Positions 1 to 8,425 of a DNA stretch of 64,000 nucleotides are shown here, piece after piece. Position numbers and translations under genes: made by a program. The notes under the pieces were generated by a model. That model searched no databases and was not told the origin of the DNA. It saw only the letters and a program-made list of their open reading frames with translations. This DNA is from Crenothrix sp043729335 (GTDB taxonomy: Bacteria > Pseudomonadota > Gammaproteobacteria > Methylococcales > Methylomonadaceae): NCBI RefSeq assembly GCF_043729335.1, contig NZ_JAYTLQ010000028.1, forward strand, positions 9,606 to 73,605, given 5' to 3'. Position 1 is the first letter of the stretch. Each line of letters starts with the position of its first letter.

Positions 1-1001
1 GTTATAAATCGGATAAAATAACCCCGGTTTACGCCAGTGATTTGCACGCACAAGGTGCAATGGCGGCGCTGCTAAAAGATGCGATTAAACCGAACCTGGT
101 GCAAACCCTGGAAAATAATATTGCTATTATTCACGGCGGGCCATTTGCCAATATTGCGCATGGTTGTAATACGGTGACCGCCACTAAAACGGCGTTAAAA
201 TTAGCCGATTATGTCATTACAGAAGCGGGCTTTGGCGCTGATTTAGGCGCGGAAAAATTCATTGATATTAAATGCCGCATGGCTGACTTAAAACCCTCTG
301 CTGTGGTGTTAGTGGCTACCATACGTGCGTTAAAGTTTCATGGCGGCGTGAACAAAGATGATTTGAATCAAGAAAATTTGGCCGCGCTGGAAAAAGGCTT
401 TGAAAATCTGGAGCGCCACTATAACAACATCACCCAGCATTACGGCTTACCGTGTGTGGTGTGTGTTAATCATTTTACCTTTGATACCGAAGTCGAACTT
501 GAGCTGTTGCAGGCTAAATGTGCTGTTTTAGGAGCCAGGTGTGTGGTTTCAAAACACTGGGCGCAGGGCAGCGCGGGTGCAGAAAGCCTGGCGCAGGAAG
601 TCATCAATATCGTCGATCACCGTGAACCTGGCTGTACTTTTGTCTATGATGAAAATCTCAGCGCCTGGGACAAGATTGAAACCATAGCCACTAAACTTTA
701 CGGCGCCTCAGGGATTTCTGCCAGTGCCAAAATTAAAGCCCAACTTAATACCTGGGATGAAAATTATGGCAAGTTTCCGGTGTGTATTGCTAAAACACAA
801 ATGTCATTTTCTACCAATCCAGGTTTAAAAGGCGCACCGTCTGGCCATACCATTGAAATCAGTGAAGTGAGATTGGCCAATGGCGCGGGCTTTATCGTTG
901 CTATTGCAGGCGACATGATGACCATGCCGGGTTTGCCCAAATATCCCGCCGCTGAACGCATTGATATTGATGATACTGGCAAAATAACTGGATTGTTTTA
1001 A
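1..1001 (+). CDS. fhs: Formate--tetrahydrofolate ligase, 3' part
   Basis: The reading frame is open from base 3 at the left edge, so the start lies outside the window. About 333 codons remain of a family usually near 555 residues, covering the middle and C-terminal parts. The stretch HGGPFANIAHGCNTVTATK, followed by an ITEAGFGADLGAEKF run and a VVLVATIRALKFHGG run, is typical of FTHFS. The P-loop half is missing because it is outside the window. The enzyme joins formate to tetrahydrofolate with ATP to give 10-formyl-THF in the cytosol, a C1-assimilation step that fits a methylotroph. The next gene begins 2 bases after the stop, so co-transcription is likely. Confidence 0.95.
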   Translation, partial: YKSDKITPVYASDLHAQGAMAALLKDAIKPNLVQTLENNIAIIHGGPFANIAHGCNTVTATKTALKLADYVITEAGFGADLGAEKFIDIKCRMADLKPSAVVLVATIRALKFHGGVNKDDLNQENLAALEKGFENLERHYNNITQHYGLPCVVCVNHFTFDTEVELELLQAKCAVLGARCVVSKHWAQGSAGAESLAQEVINIVDHREPGCTFVYDENLSAWDKIETIATKLYGASGISASAKIKAQLNTWDENYGKFPVCIAKTQMSFSTNPGLKGAPSGHTIEISEVRLANGAGFIVAIAGDMMTMPGLPKYPAAERIDIDDTGKITGLF

Positions 1002-1003
1002 TT

Positions 1004-2104
1004 ATGTTTTCTATTGTATTGCCCGTAGCTGAAATTTACACCGGGGTTTTCCCGGCAAGTTACGTACTAGGCAGGCAGCACTGGTTAACCCAAGTTGAAC
1101 GCTTAACTTTGCCTAAGCACAGCAGAGCGTTTGCCTGTGCCGGTACAACCCCCGATGGCCAGGCACTGATTACCGATAGCGTATGGATAGGTGCGAGTGA
1201 TGCCAAAAATGTACTGGTGTTAATTGCCGGAACCCACGGTATTGAAGGCTATGCGGGTAGTGCAATAGAAATCGATTTTTTGCGGTTATTGAGATCACAG
1301 TGTCTCACGTTACCACCGGATGTTGCGGTGTTGGTCATTCACGCTTTAACGCCGTGGGGTTATGCCTGGCAAAGGCGCTGTGATGAAGATGGCGTTGATC
1401 TTAACCGTAATGCGGTTGATTTTCCCAAGCCCCTGCCGGAAAACCCCGATTATGATGCACTTCGGTCAGCCTTATTTTTAGAAGATAAAACTGAAAGAAC
1501 GCAATTATTTAAAGTATTTGAACAACATCATGGCCGAGTCGCCTTTGAAAAAGCCATCAGTGGCGGGCAATATCACGATCCTAGCGGCCCTTTTTACGGG
1601 GGTGCAAAGCCCGCGCATGGCCGCTTGGTGGTCGAGGAACTTATCCAGCATTATAATTTAGCAGAACGTAATCTCGCTGTCATTGATTTACACAGTGGTT
1701 TAGGTGCTTATGGTTACGGTGAAATTATATGTGACCATGCGCCAGAAAGCCCAGCTACACAGATGGCGCAGCTTTGGTACGGTGATTCTGTAACGTTGCC
1801 CGCGCTGGGCACCTCCAGTTCGGTCGCCAAAACCGGCCTACAAGATTATTTGTGGCATGCCATTATGAATGACCACAGTTGTTATATTACCCTGGAGTTT
1901 GGCACTTACAGCACTGACCAATTATTTGATGTTTTGCTACGCGACCATCAGTTATGGGCGCAATCTGATAACCCACAAGCGAAAGAAGCGCACAGCTTAT
2001 TAATGCGTCAGCATTTTTGCCCAAATGATACGGCTTGGCAAGAAATGGTGTTGTTTCGCTCACGGCAAGTTATCACCCAAGCGTTACGAGGCTTAATTGT
2101 ATGA
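1004..2104 (+). CDS. DUF2817 / M14-like zinc carboxypeptidase family protein
   Basis: A 366-residue protein with the zinc-peptidase signature GTHGIEG (His78, Glu81), a DLNRN motif near residue 132, DLHSGLG (His230 as likely third ligand) and a late LEFGT with Glu298 as candidate catalytic acid. This is the layout of DUF2817/M14-type metallopeptidases. No signal peptide is evident, so it is probably cytosolic. It follows fhs by 2 bases and its stop overlaps the next start in ATGA. The tight coupling to a GNAT-C39 protein suggests a shared peptide-processing or modification job, but the substrate is unknown. Confidence 0.82.
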   Translation: MFSIVLPVAEIYTGVFPASYVLGRQHWLTQVERLTLPKHSRAFACAGTTPDGQALITDSVWIGASDAKNVLVLIAGTHGIEGYAGSAIEIDFLRLLRSQCLTLPPDVAVLVIHALTPWGYAWQRRCDEDGVDLNRNAVDFPKPLPENPDYDALRSALFLEDKTERTQLFKVFEQHHGRVAFEKAISGGQYHDPSGPFYGGAKPAHGRLVVEELIQHYNLAERNLAVIDLHSGLGAYGYGEIICDHAPESPATQMAQLWYGDSVTLPALGTSSSVAKTGLQDYLWHAIMNDHSCYITLEFGTYSTDQLFDVLLRDHQLWAQSDNPQAKEAHSLLMRQHFCPNDTAWQEMVLFRSRQVITQALRGLIV

Positions 2105-3231
2105 CAGCTTTGATTCGTCCGGCGCATCTGGACGATATTGATGATTTGCTTGTGCTGGAAAATAGCAGTTTTGAGACGGATAAACTCAGCCGCCGCAGCT
2201 TTCGTCACTGGTTGACCACAGAACATTGCGCTTTACTGGTAGCGGAACTTGCTCAGCAAATTGTCGGTTATATTCTGGTTATCTATCATCCTGGCACGCG
2301 ATTGGCGCGAGTTTATTCGCTGGCAATATTGCAGGTATTTAGAGGGCAGGGCATAGCCAAGCAGCTGATAATAGCGGGTGAAAAAGCCGCCAGTGAGGGT
2401 GGTAGATTGTATTTGCGCCTTGAGGTGAGCATCGATAATATCGCTGCAATTCAGTTGTATGAAGGCTTGGGATTTCAAAAATTTGGTATTTACCGGGGCT
2501 ATTATGAAGACCATAAAGATGCTTTGCGTTACCAAAAGCGTATTCGCTATTTTGCCGATGTGCTGCAACATCGGTCTGTCCATTGGCTAAAACAAACCAC
2601 GCCGTTTACTTGTGGGCCGGCGGCTTTAATGATGGCCATGCACGGTCTTGATAGACAATATCACCCGTCCCGCGAAGAAGAAATTAATTTATGGCGAGAA
2701 GCGACCACTATTTTTATGACCTCAGGGCATGGGGGGTGTCATCCGATAGGTTTGGCGTTAGCAGCTAAGCGACGTGGTTTTCAAGTAAAAGTCTGGATTA
2801 ATAAAACTGATACCTTGTTTATTGATGGGGTACGCAATGATGAAAAAAAACAGGTTGTTGAACTGGTTGATGCGTGTTTTAAGCGCGAAGCGGCAGAGCA
2901 GGGTATTCCTATACATTATGCCAACATCACTCAAAATGATTTGATTGCTGCTTTTAAAGCCGGTGCCATTCCTCTGATCTTAATTAGTACATTTTCTTTG
3001 GATAGAAAAAAAGCCCCACATTGGGTAGTGATGAGTGGTTTTGATGATGATTGCCTGTACATGCACGACTCTGATCCTGAAGAAGGCCGTCAAAATGAAC
3101 TCGATTGCCAGTTTATTCCGGTGGCGCGTGAGGATTTTGACAGGATGTCGTGTTTTGGTAAAAACAGATTGCGAACAGCCGTTATTGTTTTGCCGGAGTC
3201 AAAAAAGGCTAATAAGGTTTCAGAGAGCTGA
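2101..3231 (+). CDS. GNAT acetyltransferase fused to C39-like peptidase
   Basis: The start is placed at the ATG overlapping the upstream stop (ATGA); an in-frame upstream start at 2035 would only add residues inside the previous gene. The 376-residue product has two domains. Residues 1 to about 150 are a RimI-like GNAT fold with acetyl-CoA loop RGQGIAKQL (81-89) and a YEGLGF strand (120-125). Residues 155 to 376 are a C39-like cysteine peptidase with TPFTCGPAALMM (Cys171), HWVVMSGFD (His307) and the acidic MHDSDP segment (Asp323 or 325). Such GNAT-C39 fusions are a known architecture and often sit beside a RimK-like ligase; none is present here. No membrane segment is seen. Confidence 0.85.
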   Translation: MTALIRPAHLDDIDDLLVLENSSFETDKLSRRSFRHWLTTEHCALLVAELAQQIVGYILVIYHPGTRLARVYSLAILQVFRGQGIAKQLIIAGEKAASEGGRLYLRLEVSIDNIAAIQLYEGLGFQKFGIYRGYYEDHKDALRYQKRIRYFADVLQHRSVHWLKQTTPFTCGPAALMMAMHGLDRQYHPSREEEINLWREATTIFMTSGHGGCHPIGLALAAKRRGFQVKVWINKTDTLFIDGVRNDEKKQVVELVDACFKREAAEQGIPIHYANITQNDLIAAFKAGAIPLILISTFSLDRKKAPHWVVMSGFDDDCLYMHDSDPEEGRQNELDCQFIPVAREDFDRMSCFGKNRLRTAVIVLPESKKANKVSES

Positions 3232-3234
3232 GCT

Positions 3235-3271
3235 AAAAGAAGCGCATCATTCGCGAATAATGCGCTTTTGT
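3235..3271. terminator. Bidirectional hairpin terminator
   Basis: AAGCGCAT at 3240-3247 pairs with ATGCGCTT at 3260-3267. The loop itself contains the palindrome ATTCGCGAAT. The stem has an A-run before it and a T-run after it, as expected between two convergent genes. Confidence 0.7.
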
Positions 3272-3286
3272 GAAAAGTCTTATTTA

Positions 3287-3727
3287 TTATTTTGACAACG
3301 TGATGATGTCATACATCTCATTACCAAATGCAGCAGTGGCGCTTGAGGTAAAATTGAACTGAGTAATTTGTATCTTACCCGCTGATATAAGTTTTCCGCT
3401 TAAAAATACAGATTTTGAAGAACCCGTAGTGAGGGAAACGTCAATACCATTCGCTTGAATAGTAGAATCGGGATCAATTCTACCCACAATTTTTAGGGAA
3501 TTAGACCCCACTTTTAAAGTGCCATTAAAAAGATTGCCGGGTGAACCACCGATTTTGCACTGGGTTATAGTCAATACAACACTAACAGGGACGCTACAAG
3601 CAGTAGTGGAGACTTTTCTAGCAGCTCCTTTCCAGCTTCCGTTTAGGTTTGGCGCTGCCGAAACCAAAGTAGACACACATAAAGCCAAAGCTATCCACAA
3701 AAGTTTAACAAAAATATTTTTTTTCAT
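3287..3727 (-). CDS. Small secreted protein of unknown function
   Basis: The start is the ATG at 3727, preceded by an AGGTG Shine-Dalgarno; an upstream in-frame ATG at 3778 lacks one and would bury the signal peptide. The 146-residue product begins MKKNIFVKLLWIALALC and has a probable cleavage after VSA (residue about 24). The mature part starts with an NLNGSWKG motif and then alternates short strands, suggesting a small beta-barrel. Two cysteines (in TTACSVP and ITQCKIG) could form a disulfide. I do not recognise the family. It is convergent with the GNAT-C39 gene and has no obvious operon partner. Confidence 0.7.
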   Translation of the reverse strand: MKKNIFVKLLWIALALCVSTLVSAAPNLNGSWKGAARKVSTTACSVPVSVVLTITQCKIGGSPGNLFNGTLKVGSNSLKIVGRIDPDSTIQANGIDVSLTTGSSKSVFLSGKLISAGKIQITQFNFTSSATAAFGNEMYDIITLSK

Positions 3728-3883
3728 GACATACACCTGATAGTGTTGAAGACAATTAGTCCATGAAGAACACAGCAAAACATTGTATTCAGCTGTTCAT
3801 TCCTAAAAATTAAATACTACAACTTAAGTTTCGGAATAGCAATACGTACATATACTTAAAACGTGGCATTCTTTTAGGTAAAG

Positions 3884-4537
3884 CTACGTGTTTAACAAGG
3901 CTTGGATGTCAGATTCAAGTTCAGCAAAATGGCCAAAATGACGGGCGCGTAATATCCCTTGTTTATCTATTAGTAAATGCGAGGGTGTGCCTTGTAAGGC
4001 GTAGCTATCAAAAGTAGCCGCATTAAATAACTTGGCCTGTAAATACTGACTGACTCGTTGGCGGGTTTTTTGTTGCCCAGCAGCAGACTGGCGTTCAAAT
4101 TGCGCGAGGTGAGTATCAATAAATGCCTTGATGGTTTCGTCAGTCGGCGGATTAGATTGCTGGGTTAATTTATCCATAGCCACTGGAAAGGGAATTTTGT
4201 AGGGAAACTGTCCGTTACCATAAGCGTTAAGTGCAGCAAGCGTTGCGCCGACAGTTTCGCCATCCAATAATAGCTTTTGTAAGTTTTCTAAGGTGTTTTT
4301 ATCATAGTCTTCAAATGCGGTGGCAACACCTAAGACTTTTAAGCCCTGATTATGGTAGCGTTGATGTAAATCAACAGCTTGCGGAAGAGAGTAAATAAAG
4401 CAGCCCGGGCAATTAACCTGAAAAACTTCCACCAGAACAACATAACCTTGTAATTGATCAAGATTAACCGGCTCGCCTTGCACCCATTCAGAAACCTGCA
4501 ATAATGGCGCTTTTTGACCTATTCCTGGATAAGACAT
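3884..4537 (-). CDS. TlpA-like thioredoxin-fold protein (CPGC)
   Basis: A 217-residue protein with a thioredoxin-fold core: VLVEVFQVNCPGCFIYSLP places a CPGC motif at residues 43-46 after a beta strand. A later GTPSHLLIDKQG motif supplies the cis-Pro loop. The region between is helical and longer than in thioredoxin, as in AhpC/TlpA-type redoxins. There is no N-terminal signal or anchor, so it is probably cytosolic, unlike classical membrane-anchored TlpA. AAGGA lies upstream of the ATG. It is transcribed away from ybiT, from which it is separated by about 220 bases. Confidence 0.8.
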   Translation of the reverse strand: MSYPGIGQKAPLLQVSEWVQGEPVNLDQLQGYVVLVEVFQVNCPGCFIYSLPQAVDLHQRYHNQGLKVLGVATAFEDYDKNTLENLQKLLLDGETVGATLAALNAYGNGQFPYKIPFPVAMDKLTQQSNPPTDETIKAFIDTHLAQFERQSAAGQQKTRQRVSQYLQAKLFNAATFDSYALQGTPSHLLIDKQGILRARHFGHFAELESDIQALLNT

Positions 4538-4757
4538 CGCATAAATCCTTATTTTTATTAATGGTAAAAATCTGAAAACCTGAAATACAAAACCATATTT
4601 CTATACCCTAATAGGCACTGACTATAGTCAATCAGCTTGATATTGTATAACGGCATTACCAGCAAATAGAGTAAAATGCGACCCAGACTCAAAAGCCAAA
4701 GTTCAACACTTTGCGCAGCTTTCATCCTATTCTTTATTATTTTCTCGGAACAACACT

Positions 4758-6347
4758 TTGATAACCTCCGCAAACATCACTATGCAGTTTGGGGCTAAAC
4801 CCCTATTTGAAAACGTTTCTGTTAAATTTGGCGACGGCAACCGCTACGGCTTAATCGGTGCCAATGGCTGTGGCAAATCCACTTATATGAAAATCTTAAG
4901 CGGCGACCTGGAACCCTCTGCCGGCAACGTCAGCATTACGCCGGGTGAACGCTTGGGGATTTTGCGCCAGGACCAATTTGCTTATGAAGACTTTAGTGTT
5001 ATAGATACTGTCATCATGGGGCATAAAGAACTGTGGCACATTAAAAAGGAACGCGACCGTATCTACTCGCTGCCGGATATGACCGAAGCAGAAGGTATGC
5101 AGGTTGCTGATCTGGAGGTCGAGTTTGCGGAAATGGACGGTTATACCGCTGAATCCAGAGCCGGTGAGTTATTACTAGGCTTGGAGATACCGCAGGAGCA
5201 ACATTACGGTTTGATGAGCGCGGTTGCGCCAGGCTGGAAATTACGGGTATTGTTAGCGCAGGCTCTGTTTGCTGAGCCTGATATTTTGCTACTCGACGAA
5301 CCTACCAACAACTTGGATATCAATACGATCCGTTGGCTTGAAGATGTGCTTAACGACCGTAATTGCACCATGATTATTATTTCCCATGATCGGCATTTTT
5401 TAAACAGCATCTGTACGCACATGGCAGACATGGATTTTGGCGAATTGCGTGTTTATCCGGGTAATTATGACGATTACATGACCGCATCAACGCAGGTGCG
5501 TGACCAATTATTGGCCGGTAATGCCAAGAAAAAAACCCAGATGGCCGAGTTACAAACTTTTGTCAGCCGTTTTTCCGCGAATGCCTCTAAAGCCAAACAA
5601 GCCACTTCACGTGCCCGGCAGCTGGAAAAAATCAAATTAGACGATATTAAACCCTCCAGTCGGGTTAATCCTTTTATACGTTTTGATCAAACTAAAAAAC
5701 TGTTCCGGTTAGCTTTAGAAGTTGAAGGCGTAAGCAAGGGCTATGGTGAAAAGCCATTATTCAAAAGCCTGAAGTTGATGGTATCGGTAGGTGAAAAAGT
5801 GGCCATTATTGGCCCAAACGGTATCGGTAAGTCCACACTTTTACGGACACTGGTCGGTGATTTAAAACCCGATACCGGTAAAGTCAAATGGTCTGAAAAT
5901 TCGGAAGTGGGTTACTACGCACAGGATCATGCCGAGGATTTTGCTGAAAATATTACCCTTATTGAATGGATGGGGCAATGGCGTAAGGAATCCGATGACG
6001 ACCAATCGATACGTGGCACATTAGGCCGGTTATTGTTTACGTCAGATGATATTAATAAACCGGTAAAAGTGCTTTCAGGGGGCGAGCAGGGACGCATGTT
6101 GTTCGGTAAACTGATCCTGCAAAAAAATAACATTATGGTGCTGGATGAGCCGACCAACCATCTTGATATGGAGTCGATTGAGTCGCTTAATACCGCGCTG
6201 GAAAACTACCCGGGCACCTTGCTATTTGTCAGCCATGACCGTGAGTTTGTCTCATCTTTGGCAACACGCATTATTGAATTAACGCCTAACGGTATTGTTG
6301 ACTTTAATGGTAACTATGAAGATTATTTGGAGAGCCAGAGTAAATAA
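4758..6347 (+). CDS. ybiT: ABC-F family ATPase YbiT
   Basis: This 529-residue soluble protein with two ATPase domains matches YbiT from its N-terminus on (MITSANITMQFGAKPLF). The start is TTG at 4758, with CGGAA upstream. Walker A of domain 1 is GANGCGKST (34-42), followed by LLLDEPTNN. Domain 1 has the degenerate signature APGWKLR in place of LSGG, as usual for YbiT. Domain 2 has GPNGIGKST, LSGGEQGR and VLDEPTNH. The charged linker FSANASKAKQATSRARQLEK between domains is the ABC-F interdomain arm. ABC-F proteins act on the ribosome E site rather than in transport; the exact role of YbiT is less well defined. Confidence 0.95.
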   Translation: MITSANITMQFGAKPLFENVSVKFGDGNRYGLIGANGCGKSTYMKILSGDLEPSAGNVSITPGERLGILRQDQFAYEDFSVIDTVIMGHKELWHIKKERDRIYSLPDMTEAEGMQVADLEVEFAEMDGYTAESRAGELLLGLEIPQEQHYGLMSAVAPGWKLRVLLAQALFAEPDILLLDEPTNNLDINTIRWLEDVLNDRNCTMIIISHDRHFLNSICTHMADMDFGELRVYPGNYDDYMTASTQVRDQLLAGNAKKKTQMAELQTFVSRFSANASKAKQATSRARQLEKIKLDDIKPSSRVNPFIRFDQTKKLFRLALEVEGVSKGYGEKPLFKSLKLMVSVGEKVAIIGPNGIGKSTLLRTLVGDLKPDTGKVKWSENSEVGYYAQDHAEDFAENITLIEWMGQWRKESDDDQSIRGTLGRLLFTSDDINKPVKVLSGGEQGRMLFGKLILQKNNIMVLDEPTNHLDMESIESLNTALENYPGTLLFVSHDREFVSSLATRIIELTPNGIVDFNGNYEDYLESQSK

Positions 6348-6545
6348 TTCTCATCACTAAACCAGTAGCGCAAAACGCTAATTGCATTTTACTTTAGTGC
6401 TCACTGCCATTAAGTTAAGAACACGACCAGGCCGAAAACCTGTTTTGGCAAAAAACTTTTTTTTCTGATCACAAACCGGTGCGTTCTATCCGGCGTACCA
6501 AGCATGATCTGACGGCTCAGCCGGTTGATAAAATAGGCAATTCCG

Positions 6546-8078
6546 GTGAGGTTTGGCTCAGGCAGTTATTTTTGGGCGGATCATCACGTTACCCTCGGTG
6601 ACAAGCTGCGGGTTTTTAAATCCGGCAGCATTGTGCATGAAATTCCGCTGGATAATCTGGGCTCACAAACCGTCATTGGCCGTCACCCCGATGCCGATTT
6701 GCAGCTGGAATCACATAAAATGGCCATGTTCCATGCCCTCATCAGAAAAGTCGATGGCAAGTTGTACATCGAAAACCTGGACAGCGACAGCGGTATTCTG
6801 ATTAAAAACAGGAAGCTAAGCCTGAAAACGCGCGTCCAACTGCGCGATGGTATGCAAATTGATATGCCAGGATTTAGGCTCGAATTTGCTATTGCCAATA
6901 TGCCCAATAGCGATGAGCTGGATTTTGACGCCGAAGAATTATTGGAAATACCGGATTTTTTCTACCAGCCGCCACCGCCTGCCGCCAGTCCGTTGCTCAG
7001 CAATCTGGTTGATAACCTGGGCAGCCTGAAAATTTGGTCTGAAGGCACGTCCATCCTTAAAGTAGCTGACATTATCGAAGAAACCGCCGACTGCAAGACT
7101 TTTCGTTTGGTTGGTAAGCAATCTCTGTTGTTCTCTTATAAACCGGGGCAATTTATTACTTTCATCCTGAATCTGGATGGTAAGGAAGTCAAACGTTCTT
7201 ACAGCATGTCATCCAGCCCTTCCAGGCCGCATTTGCTGGAAGTCACTATCAAACGCGTACCTGGCGGTTTGGTATCCAACTGGTTTTGCGACCATGTGAA
7301 GTTGGGTGATGAATTGATCATCAAAGGCCTTGCGGGGAAATTCACCTGCTTTAATTACCCATCCAGCAAGATGTTGTTTGTGGGCGCTGGCAGCGGCATC
7401 ACTCCGTTGTTGTCCATGAGCCGTTGGATTGCCGATACTGCCTCGGATGTCGACGTTAAACTGCTGGGCTCTTTCAAATCGCCGCCCGACATTATTTTCC
7501 GCAAGGAATTTGAAATGCTGTCTGCGCGTAATCGGGGCTTTCAGGTCGCCATCAGTGTCACATCCGGTTGGCATGGTTCGGATTTTTGGACGGGATTTAC
7601 TGGTCGGGTCAATCACCATATGTTGAATTTGTTTGTGCCGGATCTTCACGAACGTGATGTGTTTTTGTGCGGCCCTGAACCGTTTGCCGATAATGTCAAA
7701 AATATTCTACGCGACCTGAATTACGATATGGCACGCTTTCATACCGAAAGTTTTGGTTCAGGCCGTTCTGCCCAGCAATCCGGTACTGATGTCAGCAAGA
7801 TACTTCAATTGAAGGGGATGTTGCATAAAGTCACTTTTGCCAAATCAGGGAAAACGGTAGAAACGGATGGACACACGACCTTGCTGGCGCTGGCTGAAGC
7901 CCATGGCATCGAGATTGATTACAGCTGCCGGATAGGGAGTTGTGGCGAATGTGAAGTAAAGTGCAACGGTAATACGTATGCTTTGCCGGACTGCGGGATT
8001 GACGAAAAAACCAGGGCAGCAGGATTTATTTATACCTGTTGCAGTATGGCGACATCTGATGTGGAGCTGTTAATTTAA
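6546..8078 (+). CDS. FHA domain - ferredoxin reductase - [2Fe-2S] ferredoxin fusion
   Basis: A 510-residue three-part protein. Residues about 21-115 form an FHA domain (VIGRHPDADLQL at 43-54, conserved His63). A proline linker lies near 140-147. Residues about 165-270 are a flavodoxin-reductase-type FAD domain with RSYSMSSSP (217-225) and GGLVSNW. Residues about 275-410 are the NAD(P) domain with VGAGSGITPLL and CGPEPFADN. The C-terminus is a plant-type [2Fe-2S] ferredoxin with CRIGSCGEC and a final YTCC cysteine. The reductase-ferredoxin half resembles HCR or oxygenase reductases. The FHA domain suggests docking to a phospho-threonine partner. The start is GTG at 6546 with AGG nine bases upstream; an in-frame TAG at 6534 limits extension. 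No partner enzyme is adjacent. Confidence 0.88.
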   Translation: MRFGSGSYFWADHHVTLGDKLRVFKSGSIVHEIPLDNLGSQTVIGRHPDADLQLESHKMAMFHALIRKVDGKLYIENLDSDSGILIKNRKLSLKTRVQLRDGMQIDMPGFRLEFAIANMPNSDELDFDAEELLEIPDFFYQPPPPAASPLLSNLVDNLGSLKIWSEGTSILKVADIIEETADCKTFRLVGKQSLLFSYKPGQFITFILNLDGKEVKRSYSMSSSPSRPHLLEVTIKRVPGGLVSNWFCDHVKLGDELIIKGLAGKFTCFNYPSSKMLFVGAGSGITPLLSMSRWIADTASDVDVKLLGSFKSPPDIIFRKEFEMLSARNRGFQVAISVTSGWHGSDFWTGFTGRVNHHMLNLFVPDLHERDVFLCGPEPFADNVKNILRDLNYDMARFHTESFGSGRSAQQSGTDVSKILQLKGMLHKVTFAKSGKTVETDGHTTLLALAEAHGIEIDYSCRIGSCGECEVKCNGNTYALPDCGIDEKTRAAGFIYTCCSMATSDVELLI

Positions 8079-8191
8079 TTAACTTCTTGAGTGTATTTTT
8101 ACCACCCACTGAGGCCAAGGGGGATAAAGCATAACGTATAAAAACCGTATTAAAAGCACGCTTTACACATAATGCTGATCGTTGATGTGGA

Positions 8192-8425
8192 CTATGAATT
8201 TATCTTTTCCACCCACTCATAAAGCTCGGTCAACGCCGGATCGCACTTACCACAACCAGAACCACAAGCCGTACCTGTAGGCAATCTGCGCACATTGCCC
8301 TTACTGATCCATTTGCCCAGCATACCGCGCAACGCATCTTCATCCATATTAAAACGATCAACTAAATCCTTTAAAGCAATGCGCTTGCGCTCTTTTAAAT
8401 AGTCCCGTAAATCAGATAAAATCAT
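8192..8425 (-). CDS. feoC: FeoC-like protein
   Basis: The start is the ATG overlapping the feoB stop (ATGA at 8425-8422), giving 77 residues. The protein is a winged-helix-like fold (MILSDLRDYLKERKRIALKD) with a C-terminal cysteine cluster, GTACGSGCGKC, typical of FeoC and able to hold an Fe-S cluster. FeoC is thought to regulate FeoB stability or activity. It is the last gene of a translationally coupled feoA-feoB-feoC operon. Confidence 0.88.
   Translation of the reverse strand: MILSDLRDYLKERKRIALKDLVDRFNMDEDALRGMLGKWISKGNVRRLPTGTACGSGCGKCDPALTELYEWVEKINS

Noticed and set aside
4558..4773. 71-codon minus-strand frame between the TlpA-like gene and ybiT
   Set aside because: It overlaps the ybiT start and promoter region and has no recognisable motif.
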